Of a DNA stretch of 8,553 bases, positions 1 to 5,571 are shown in pieces. The notes under the pieces are model-generated. The model did no database searches, was not told where the DNA came from, and worked only from the letters and a program-made list of their open reading frames with translations. Every line of letters starts with the position of its first letter. Within the stretch, counting starts at the first letter, position 1. The DNA is taken from assembly GCA_016931875.1 (NCBI GenBank), contig JAFGDX010000229.1, forward strand, positions 1 to 8,553, in the 5' to 3' direction. The stretch is from Prolixibacteraceae bacterium (GTDB lineage: Bacteria > Bacteroidota > Bacteroidia > Bacteroidales > Prolixibacteraceae). The translations under genes and the position numbers were made by a program.

Positions 1-90
1 TTCTGTATTTATGATTGGTTTTGTGTTTAGGGGTTTGTAAATCATCAATCATCTTCAAAAAGCGTCCATAGTGCTTTCCCCTTCCTTTTT
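1..90. other. Left-edge non-coding stretch, possible 3' end of an upstream gene
   Basis: No gene can be supported here. The three plus-strand frames close at 28-30 (TAG), 38-40 (TAA) and 12-14 (TGA). Any upstream plus-strand gene therefore contributes at most about a dozen residues before stopping. The frame ending at 40 gives a short hydrophobic tail (SVFMIGFVFRGL) and could be the C-terminus of a membrane protein, but it is too short to judge. The plus-strand terminator at 91-112 implies that a transcript does arrive from the left. I see no RNA gene in this piece. Confidence 0.35.
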
Positions 91-112
91 TACCCGCAAG
101 GGTATTTTTTTT
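91..112 (+). terminator. Rho-independent terminator of an upstream transcript
   Basis: TACCC (91-95) and GGGTA (100-104) form a perfect 5-bp stem closed by a GCAA tetraloop (96-99, GNRA class), followed by eight T (105-112). The T tract lies only on the plus-strand 3' side; the other side gives AAAAAGG on the minus strand. It should therefore stop transcription entering from the left and insulate the ABC-F/rlmB operon. Confidence 0.7.
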
Positions 113-154
113 GCCCCTACATTTCCCGCCGAACCACAATTCACCTTTAATGAT

Positions 155-162
155 TATCTTTG
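155..162 (+). promoter_or_regulatory. Bacteroidota -7 promoter box for the ABC-F/rlmB operon
   Basis: TATCTTTG matches the Bacteroidota -7 consensus TAnnTTTG at all six fixed positions. I see no clear TTG -33 element at the usual distance. Transcription would start a few bases downstream, near 166-168, leaving a very short leader before the ATG at 181. This placement also argues against translation starting at the TTG at 160, which lies inside the box. Confidence 0.55.
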
Positions 163-180
163 GCAACTTTCAATATTCTT

Positions 181-2121
181 ATGATTTCATTAGATAAAAT
201 AAGTTTAAACTTTGGTGGTTTTGATTTATTCAAGGAAATAAGTTTTCTGATAAACCCAAAAGACAGGATTGGACTGACAGGGAAAAACGGTGCCGGAAAA
301 ACAACCCTGCTTAAATTAATAACTGGAGCTGAGAAACCTTCCACAGGCACTGTTACCATTCCAAAGGGAACCACATTGGGATATTTACCTCAGCAAATGA
401 ATTTAGTTGACACCAGAACATTAAAAGAAGAAACAATTCTTGCTTTTGAAGAAATAATAAACCTGGAGAAGGAAATAGCAAAAATTAACCGGGAAATTGC
501 CAGTAGTAAAGATTATCATTCCGCAGAATACCTCGAAAAGCTGGATAAAATAACAGAACTCAACGAACGATACTCGATACTTGGAGGAGAAAACTATGAA
601 GCTGATCTTGAACAAACCCTCTTGGGGCTTGGTTTTGAAAGAAGCGATTTTAACCGGCCAACTTCTGAATTCAGTGGTGGCTGGCGAATGCGTGTGGAGC
701 TGGCGAAACTTTTGTTAAAAAAACCTGATCTTTTTCTGCTGGATGAACCGACTAATCACCTCGACATTGAATCGATACAATGGCTCGAAGAATTTCTAAA
801 AAATTATAAAGGTGCGGTTGTACTGGTTTCTCATGACAAAGCTTTCCTGGATGCCGTATGTAACCGGACAATTGAAATTACCCTGGGAAAAATAAACGAC
901 CAGAAAATGAATTTTTCAACTTTTGTGAACTGGAAAAAAGAACAGCGTGAAATTCAATTGGCGGCCTATCAAAATCAACAAAAACTAATAGAAGACACTG
1001 AAAAATTTATCGAACGGTTTCGATACAAAGCTTCAAAAGCAGTACAGGTACAATCGAGAATAAAACAACTTGATAAACTTGACAGGATTGAAATTGAAGA
1101 AGAAGACAATTCTGCGGTAAATATAAAATTTCCACCTGCGCCACGTTCTGGAAGAGATGTTGTGCGAGCCAAAAATATAAGCAAAAAATATGGAAATCAC
1201 CTGGTTCTCGATAACATCGACCTGTATATTGAAAATGGTGAAAAAGTTGCCTTTGTTGGCCGGAATGGTGAAGGAAAAACCACACTTGCCCGAATTATTA
1301 TGCATGAACTGGAATACCAGGGTGAATTTAACCTGGGGCATAATGTGAAAATTGGATATTTTGCCCAAAACCAGGCCCAGTTGCTAAATGAGGAATTGAC
1401 CGTGTTTGAAACCATTGATGAAATTGCGGTTGGCGATGTCCGGACAAAAATCAGGGATATTCTGGGCGCTTTTCTTTTTCCGGGTGAAGATGTGGATAAA
1501 AAAGTAAAGGTACTGAGCGGGGGTGAAAAATCGAGGCTGGCCATGATTCGGTTGATGCTCGAACCGGTAAACTTTTTAATTCTCGATGAACCCACCAATC
1601 ACCTGGACATGAAATCAAAAGAAATCCTAAAAAATGCGTTGATTGATTTCTCAGGAACCATTCTGGTTGTTTCTCACGACCGTGATTTCCTGAATGATTT
1701 GGTGGATTGTGTTTACGAATTCAAAAACAAAAAAATAAAACAACATCTGGGTGGTATTTACGATTTTCTTCAGAAAAAGAAAATTGAATCGCTTAAACAA
1801 CTGGAAGTTAAGTCTGTTCAAAAAGAGAAAAACAATAAAAATGGTTTACCTTCCGGCGACATAAGTTTTGAAGTAAAAAAAGAGATTAACAGAACCGTTT
1901 CGAGAATGGAGAAACAGGTTGAAAACACCGAAGATAAAATTGCAGAACTGGAAGATGAAATTGCAAAACTGGATGCGCTTTTAGCCTCGCCGGAGAACAT
2001 GCAAGATCATTCGGTTTTTGACAAGTACACCGAATTGAAGAGAGAACTGGAAAGCACAATGCTGACCTGGGAACAGCAACACAACGAGTTGGAAAACTGG
2101 AAAGCAAAAAAAACCTGGTAA
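181..2121 (+). CDS. ABC-F family ATPase (YheS/YdiF-like), ribosome-associated
   Basis: A 646-residue soluble protein with two tandem ABC ATPase domains and no membrane segments, the layout of the ABC-F family, which acts on the ribosomal E site rather than in transport. Domain 1 has Walker A GKNGAGKTT (about 34-42), signature FSGGW (164-168), Walker B LFLLDEPTNHLD (184-195) and VSHD (216-219). A charged linker follows (about 240-325, with RYKASKAVQVQSR), the P-site tolerance arm region. Domain 2 has Walker A GRNGEGKTT (360-368), LSGGEKSR (445-452), LILDEPTNHLD (466-476) and VSHD (497-500). The tail, about 563-643, is a lysine/glutamate-rich coiled coil as in Uup and YdiF. FSGGWRMR resembles YheS from memory; subfamily assignment is tentative and nothing points to antibiotic resistance. 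Both catalytic glutamates and both signatures are intact. I chose the ATG at 181 over the in-frame TTG at 160 because the protein then begins directly at the first ABC strand and the -7 box covers 160. The gene overlaps rlmB by one base. Confidence 0.93.
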   Translation: MISLDKISLNFGGFDLFKEISFLINPKDRIGLTGKNGAGKTTLLKLITGAEKPSTGTVTIPKGTTLGYLPQQMNLVDTRTLKEETILAFEEIINLEKEIAKINREIASSKDYHSAEYLEKLDKITELNERYSILGGENYEADLEQTLLGLGFERSDFNRPTSEFSGGWRMRVELAKLLLKKPDLFLLDEPTNHLDIESIQWLEEFLKNYKGAVVLVSHDKAFLDAVCNRTIEITLGKINDQKMNFSTFVNWKKEQREIQLAAYQNQQKLIEDTEKFIERFRYKASKAVQVQSRIKQLDKLDRIEIEEEDNSAVNIKFPPAPRSGRDVVRAKNISKKYGNHLVLDNIDLYIENGEKVAFVGRNGEGKTTLARIIMHELEYQGEFNLGHNVKIGYFAQNQAQLLNEELTVFETIDEIAVGDVRTKIRDILGAFLFPGEDVDKKVKVLSGGEKSRLAMIRLMLEPVNFLILDEPTNHLDMKSKEILKNALIDFSGTILVVSHDRDFLNDLVDCVYEFKNKKIKQHLGGIYDFLQKKKIESLKQLEVKSVQKEKNNKNGLPSGDISFEVKKEINRTVSRMEKQVENTEDKIAELEDEIAKLDALLASPENMQDHSVFDKYTELKRELESTMLTWEQQHNELENWKAKKTW

Positions 2122-2855
2122 TGAATAAAGACGAATTTATTTTTGGCACACGTGCCGTGATGGAAGCAATAAAAACCAACCGGCTCATTGAAAAAATATT
2201 TATCAAAAAAGGACTAAAAAATGAACTGTCTCAGGAACTTTTCCAACTGTTGAAAGAAGAACAAATTCCGTTTCAGTTTGTACCGCTGGAAAAAATAAAC
2301 CGGATTACAAGGAAAAACCACCAGGGGGTCTTGGCATTGCTGGCTCCGGTTGAGTATCACAACATCGAAACCTTGCTGCCGGGCATTTTTGAAGAAGGAA
2401 AAGACCCGTTTCTTTTAATTCTTGATCAGATAACGGATGTCAGAAATCTGGGAGCCATTGTACGTTCGGCCGAATGCGCCGGAGTAAATGCAATCATTAT
2501 CCCTGAAAAAGGGATGGCCCGAATTAGCGGAGATGCGGTTAAAACGTCGGCCGGAGCCATTCATCATGTTCCCATTTGTAAAGTTCCCAGTCTTTCAAAA
2601 ACGATCCGTTTTCTCAAAAACTCGGGAGTAAAAATTGTTGCTGCCACTGAAAAAGCCACCACCCTGTATACCAGTGCAAAACTTAACGAACCGGTTGCCA
2701 TTGTTATGGGTTCAGAAGAGTCAGGCATTTCAAATACGGTTCTGCAACTTACCGATGAGCAGGTAATGATACCGGTTCTGGGTAAAATCCAATCATTGAA
2801 TGTTTCAGTTGCGGCTGCAATTATATTATACGAGGTTGTAAGACAACGAAATTAG
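2121..2855 (+). CDS. rlmB: 23S rRNA 2'-O-ribose methyltransferase RlmB (TrmH/SPOUT family)
   Basis: A 244-residue SpoU-type methyltransferase, the usual length for RlmB, which methylates the ribose of G2251 (E. coli numbering) in the 23S rRNA P-loop using S-adenosylmethionine. Residues 1-75 form the L30e-like RNA-binding domain, starting with the typical FIFGTRAVMEAI. The SPOUT knot domain follows: motif 1 DVRNLGAIVRSAECAG (N109, R115), KTSAGA (141-146), motif 2 IVMGSEESGIS (E199) and motif 3 IPVLGKIQSLNVSVA (S225, N227), which form the cofactor knot. All expected catalytic residues are present. The start ATG overlaps the stop of the ABC-F gene (TAATG), so the two are probably translationally coupled; both products act on ribosomes. 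A close paralogue acting on another rRNA or tRNA guanosine (TrmH) is less likely given the N-terminal domain. The 3' end overlaps the convergent lrp gene by 4 bp. Confidence 0.93.
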   Translation: MNKDEFIFGTRAVMEAIKTNRLIEKIFIKKGLKNELSQELFQLLKEEQIPFQFVPLEKINRITRKNHQGVLALLAPVEYHNIETLLPGIFEEGKDPFLLILDQITDVRNLGAIVRSAECAGVNAIIIPEKGMARISGDAVKTSAGAIHHVPICKVPSLSKTIRFLKNSGVKIVAATEKATTLYTSAKLNEPVAIVMGSEESGISNTVLQLTDEQVMIPVLGKIQSLNVSVAAAIILYEVVRQRN

Positions 2856-3319
2856 CTGTTAACAGGAATGGTCCGTTTAAACGACTCTTCCAGGGAAATA
2901 AAAGTTTCGGTACTTGCCACGCCTGGTATTTTTTGAATTTCTCCGCTGAGAATGGCTTTTAAATGTTCATTGTCCTTTGCATATACTTTAATAAAAATGG
3001 CATACTGCCCTGTGGTGTAATGACATTCAACAATTTCCGGAATTAGTTTTAACCGTGTTACAACTTCAGAAAACAATCCTCCCTTTTCCAGAAAAATACC
3101 AATGTACGTGCAGGTTCTGAACTCAACCTTTTTGGGATTAATGTGGTATCCTGAGCCTGTTATAACTTCCAGATCAATCATCCGGTTGACACGCTGGTGA
3201 ACTGCTGCCCTCGAAATTCCAACATCTTTTGCCACATCTTTAAAAGGTATTCTGGCATTTTTGGTAATAATATCCAGAATTTTTAAATCAACCTCATCTA
3301 AATTATTCCTCAGTGTCAT
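2852..3319 (-). CDS. Lrp/AsnC family transcriptional regulator (first copy, divergent from amt)
   Basis: A 155-residue one-component regulator with the standard Lrp/AsnC layout and length. It has an N-terminal winged helix-turn-helix (about 7-55, recognition helix GISRAAVHQRVNRM at 34-47) and a C-terminal RAM ligand/oligomerisation domain (about 68-148, with VECHYTTGQYAIFIK at 97-111). Family members form dimers to octamers and respond to amino acids or related metabolites; the ligand here cannot be read from sequence. The frame stays open to an ATG at 3388, but the extra 23 residues are hydrophobic and unlike the family. A -7 box at 3338-3345 lies inside that extension, so I chose 3319. By hand alignment about 78 of 148 positions match the second Lrp protein at 4940-5422. 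It is divergent from amt, which makes amt and its own promoter the natural targets (inference). Its stop region overlaps rlmB. Confidence 0.9.
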   Translation of the reverse strand: MTLRNNLDEVDLKILDIITKNARIPFKDVAKDVGISRAAVHQRVNRMIDLEVITGSGYHINPKKVEFRTCTYIGIFLEKGGLFSEVVTRLKLIPEIVECHYTTGQYAIFIKVYAKDNEHLKAILSGEIQKIPGVASTETFISLEESFKRTIPVNS

Positions 3320-3337
3320 ATTCTTACAATTTTCCAA

Positions 3338-3345
3338 CAAAAATA
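3338..3345 (-). promoter_or_regulatory. Bacteroidota -7 promoter box for the first lrp gene
   Basis: On the minus strand this reads TATTTTTG, a full match to TAnnTTTG, 18 bases upstream of the ATG at 3319. It predicts a leader of roughly 10-15 bases. No clear -33 TTG is seen. The same octamer precedes the MscS-type gene at 6924-6931. Confidence 0.5.
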
Positions 3346-3441
3346 CCAAAAAAGAAACAAAAATTCTATAAAGTATATACAAACACAACTAAAACTAACA
3401 ATTTGAAAATAAAACTTCACAATTGCTCAAATATCCACTTA

Positions 3442-3462
3442 TTGTTATCAAATTGTTAACAA
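3442..3462. promoter_or_regulatory. Candidate operator: tandem TTG-N4-CAA repeats upstream of amt
   Basis: TTGTTATCAA (3442-3451) and the perfect palindrome TTGTTAACAA (3453-3462) lie 11 bp apart start to start, so they face the same side of the helix. Read as one site, GTTA (3444-3447) and TAAC (3457-3460) form a dyad with a 9-bp spacer. A similar GTTA-N10-TAAC dyad lies upstream of the second lrp gene (5492-5509), and both sites share the heptamer GTTATCA. In AT-rich DNA short dyads arise by chance, so this is a candidate only. Confidence 0.35.
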
Positions 3463-3491
3463 CAAAATCAACGTCATGTCATTTTTCTAAA

Positions 3492-3525
3492 AAAAATAGA
3501 AATTAAATAACATTATTCTATTTTT
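3492..3525. repeat. Perfect 10-bp inverted repeat in the amt promoter region
   Basis: AAAAATAGAA (3492-3501) and TTCTATTTTT (3516-3525) are exact reverse complements separated by 14 bases. The right arm contains the best amt -7-like sequence (TATTTTTA, 3519-3526). A bound dimer would therefore cover the core promoter, fitting a repressor site, or the RNA hairpin would be very weak (A/T pairs only). No T-run or GC core supports a terminator. Confidence 0.45.
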
Positions 3526-3574
3526 AAATCGTGATAAATATCATACAGACAGCAATTCAAAAAAATAAAAAACA

Positions 3575-4903
3575 ATGAAAAACAAAGTTAGTTGGTGGCT
3601 CATTCTGGCCCTTTTGGTTTTTTCTGCACTTTTGGGTGTGATAATTCCTACAGGAACGGTTGAACAGGATTATTCAAATTTGGTTGCAGGAGATACAGCC
3701 TGGATGTTAACTGCAACGGCTCTGGTATTATTGATGACACCGGGATTGGCTTTTTTTTACGGAGGAATGGTGCAATCCAGAAACATCATTTCAACCATGC
3801 TCCAAAGTTACATAGCTATGGGAATTGTAAGCGTACTCTGGATAATAGTTGGTTTTAGTATTGCGTTTGGAGAGAGTATTGGCGCTGAAAAATTTGGATT
3901 GGTTGGTAATCCGGCCACCTTTTTTATGTTTCGGGGCGTGGGCGGAGGAACAGATCCCAATCTGGCCCCTACATTTCCGCTGGCGGTTTTTGCCATGTTC
4001 CAATTAAAATTTGCCATTATCACCCCGGCTTTAATTACCGGTTCTTTTGCGGGCCGGGTCCGGTTCAGGGCATACATGTTATTTATTTGTCTGTTTGTGC
4101 TGTTTATTTATGCACCACTCGCCCACTGGACGTGGCATCCGAACGGTTTTTTACGAAACTGGGGGGTACTTGATTTTGCCGGTGGCACAGTTGTGCACAT
4201 GTCGGCGGGGTTTGCCGCTTTGGCAGGAGCCATATTTTTAGGAAGAAGAAAAGATGCCAATAAGGAATTTAAACCGGCCAATATTCCTTACATTTTACTG
4301 GGTGCAGGAATGCTTTGGTTTGGCTGGTTTGGATTTAATGCAGGCTCGGCACTTGCCGCCAATTCGGTTGCTGCAACCGCTTTGGTTAATACAAATACAG
4401 CTTCAGCAGCTGCTATGTTAACATGGATTTTTTTTGATGCAGCAAAAGGGAAAAAACCATCAGCAATGGGCGCATCCATTGGATTGGTTGTAGGACTGGT
4501 GGCAATAACCCCGGCTGCGGGGTTTGTAAATACAGGGGCCAGTATTTTTATAGGCGTTATCGCAGCAATTATAAGCAATTATGCCATTGCCCTGCGCACA
4601 AAATCAACACTGGACGACACGCTGGATGTTTTCCCTGCTCATGGAATGGGCGGAATTACAGGCATGCTGGCAACCGCAGTTTTTGCAAGCGATGTGGGAC
4701 TAATTTACGGCCACACTACTACTTTTCTGTATCATTTGCTTGCGTTGGTTATTGTGGGAATTTTTACCTTTGGTGGTTCGTTACTGATGTATAAAATAAC
4801 CGATTTAATTGTGCCTTTGAGAATCTCTCCCCATGGCGAAAAGATTGGACTTGATATTAGCCAGCACAACGAGTCGTATAATTTTGCCTACAAGGAAGAA
4901 TAA
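3575..4903 (+). CDS. amt: Ammonium channel/transporter of the Amt/MEP/Rh family
   Basis: A 442-residue inner-membrane channel that conducts ammonium/ammonia as a homotrimer, with about eleven core membrane helices. Residues 8-24 form an N-terminal hydrophobic helix that may act as a cleaved signal, as in E. coli AmtB. Key pore features are present: the twin histidines H208 (DFAGGTVVHMSAG) and H356 (DVFPAHGMGG), D200 before the first histidine, phenylalanine gate residues F146 (FQLKFAIIT) and F254, S258 (GFNAGSA) and W187 at the outer recruitment site. All equivalences to AmtB are by eye. The cytoplasmic C-terminal tail has the conserved GEKIGLDISQHNESY pattern (421-435), the part that PII proteins contact. 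No glnK/PII gene adjoins it here; two Lrp/AsnC genes flank it instead, one divergent and one convergent. The leader AAAAAATAAAAAACA before the ATG has no Shine-Dalgarno, normal for this phylum. Nothing is truncated. Confidence 0.96.
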   Translation: MKNKVSWWLILALLVFSALLGVIIPTGTVEQDYSNLVAGDTAWMLTATALVLLMTPGLAFFYGGMVQSRNIISTMLQSYIAMGIVSVLWIIVGFSIAFGESIGAEKFGLVGNPATFFMFRGVGGGTDPNLAPTFPLAVFAMFQLKFAIITPALITGSFAGRVRFRAYMLFICLFVLFIYAPLAHWTWHPNGFLRNWGVLDFAGGTVVHMSAGFAALAGAIFLGRRKDANKEFKPANIPYILLGAGMLWFGWFGFNAGSALAANSVAATALVNTNTASAAAMLTWIFFDAAKGKKPSAMGASIGLVVGLVAITPAAGFVNTGASIFIGVIAAIISNYAIALRTKSTLDDTLDVFPAHGMGGITGMLATAVFASDVGLIYGHTTTFLYHLLALVIVGIFTFGGSLLMYKITDLIVPLRISPHGEKIGLDISQHNESYNFAYKEE

Positions 4904-4915
4904 AAAAAATCAATA

Positions 4916-4941
4916 AAAAAGCCGGGGTGAACCGGCTTTTT
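4916..4941. terminator. Bidirectional terminator between amt and the second lrp gene
   Basis: AAAAAGCCGG (4916-4925) pairs perfectly with CCGGCTTTTT (4932-4941) around a 6-base loop (GGTGAA). It has a GC core, a T tract on the plus strand and an A tract that becomes a T tract on the minus strand. It can serve both convergent genes. The minus-strand lrp stop codon (TAA, 4942-4940) sits on the edge of the stem, so the last codon overlaps the terminator. Confidence 0.8.
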
Positions 4942-5422
4942 ACTTTATAGGTACTTGTCGTTTAAAATCCATTTCCAGCGAAATAAAGGTTTCAGTCCGG
5001 GCAATCCCTTCTACTTCCTGTAATTCCTCATCAATTAACTTTTTCAGGTGTTTGTTGGTTTTGGTTTGAATTTTAATAAAAATGGCATATTGTCCTGTCA
5101 CATAATGACATTCAACAACCTCCGGAATATTTCTTAGTGCTTCAACAACCTGTGTATGATATTTGGCCTTGTCGAGGTAAATCCCCATATAAGCACAGGT
5201 ATTGTAGCCGAGTTTTTGCGGGCTGACAACAAATTCACTTCCTGAAACAACGCCAATATTTAACAACCGCTGTACTCTTTGGTGGATTGCCGCCCCGGAA
5301 ACTCCACATTCCCTGGCCACTTCCAAAAACGGAATTCTTGCATTTCGGGTGATTAATTTTAATATCTTTTCGTCAAGTTCATCAATATCAGCGGCCTGCT
5401 CAAGATAATCTTTTGTATTCAT
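4940..5422 (-). CDS. Lrp/AsnC family transcriptional regulator (second copy, convergent with amt)
   Basis: A 160-residue Lrp/AsnC protein. It has an N-terminal winged helix-turn-helix (about 14-60, recognition helix GVSGAAIHQRVQRL at 40-53) and a RAM domain (about 75-155, with VECHYVTGQYAIFIKI at 104-118). It is a clear paralogue of the protein at 2852-3319: identical stretches include NARIPF, HQRV, VECHY, TGQYAIFIK and TETFISLE, about half of all positions overall. The recognition helices differ at a few positions (R/G, V/I, N/Q, M/L), and the RAM entry loop differs more (EKGGLFSE versus DKAKYHTQ), so ligand or operator preference may have diverged. The ATG at 5422 gives a normal-length N-terminus and has a -7 box 41 bases upstream. 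A GTTAT-N8-ATAAC dyad sits just upstream of that box, where an autoregulatory operator would be expected. It lies 149 bp downstream of the MscS-type gene on the same strand but has its own promoter. Confidence 0.92.
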   Translation of the reverse strand: MNTKDYLEQAADIDELDEKILKLITRNARIPFLEVARECGVSGAAIHQRVQRLLNIGVVSGSEFVVSPQKLGYNTCAYMGIYLDKAKYHTQVVEALRNIPEVVECHYVTGQYAIFIKIQTKTNKHLKKLIDEELQEVEGIARTETFISLEMDFKRQVPIK

Positions 5423-5462
5423 TTTTTGTCTTCTGTTAATTTTCTGGTTTCAAATTATAACA

Positions 5463-5470
5463 CAAAAGTA
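5463..5470 (-). promoter_or_regulatory. Bacteroidota -7 promoter box for the second lrp gene
   Basis: The minus strand reads TACTTTTG, a full match to TAnnTTTG, with the ATG at 5422 about 40 bases downstream. A -33 TTG is not evident at the usual spacing; the dyad at 5492-5509 occupies that region. Confidence 0.5.
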
Positions 5471-5491
5471 TGAAAATTCGGCAAATTCTAA

Positions 5492-5509
5492 GTTATCATG
5501 CCATATAAC
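5492..5509. promoter_or_regulatory. Candidate operator dyad upstream of the second lrp gene
   Basis: GTTAT (5492-5496) and ATAAC (5505-5509) form an inverted repeat with an 8-base spacer, beginning 21 bases upstream of the -7 box at 5463-5470. A further weak dyad, CAATT-N6-AATTG, lies at 5514-5529. The first shares GTTATCA with the amt upstream site at 3444-3450. Placement over the -33 region suits repression, possibly autoregulation by the Lrp protein (inference). Confidence 0.35.
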
Positions 5510-5571
5510 ATATCAATTATTGCAAATTGTAAATTCTCTTTTTGAAATGGCCAGAAAAGTGTATTATTTTT

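Larger units (their letters stand above)
3320..3574. promoter_or_regulatory. Divergent lrp/amt control region, AT-rich with several dyads
   Basis: A 255-bp gap between divergent lrp and amt genes. It has no plausible ORF apart from the rejected lrp extension. From left to right it holds the lrp -7 box (3338-3345), two TTG-N4-CAA repeats one helical turn apart (3442-3462), a 10-bp perfect inverted repeat (3492-3525) and a TGATA-AA-TATCA dyad (3532-3543). No exact TAnnTTTG is present on the plus strand. The closest is TATTTTTA at 3519-3526, which overlaps the right arm of the inverted repeat. I see no sigma-54 element (TGGCAC-N5-TTGC). The weak core promoter plus dyads suggests amt depends on or is gated by a regulator, probably one of the adjacent Lrp proteins (inference). 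Confidence 0.6.

Noticed and set aside
181..2121. ABC-F protein as an antibiotic resistance factor
   Set aside because: Resistance ABC-F proteins form particular subgroups. The coiled-coil tail, the FSGGWRMR signature and the operon with rlmB fit a housekeeping YheS/YdiF-like factor, and no resistance or mobile gene is nearby.
3320..3388. 23-residue hydrophobic N-terminal extension of the first Lrp protein
   Set aside because: It is not typical of the family and overlaps the -7 box at 3338-3345. The ATG at 3319 gives a standard 155-residue regulator.
113..3975. 14-base match GCCCCTACATTTCC between the left intergenic region and the amt coding region
   Set aside because: One such match among all pairs in 8.5 kb is not surprising, and the flanks diverge at once. 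It is not a mobile or duplicated segment.
2852..5422. lrp genes with amt as a mobile or phase-variable cassette
   Set aside because: No integrase, transposase, terminal repeats or invertible repeats are seen, and base composition does not change at the borders.
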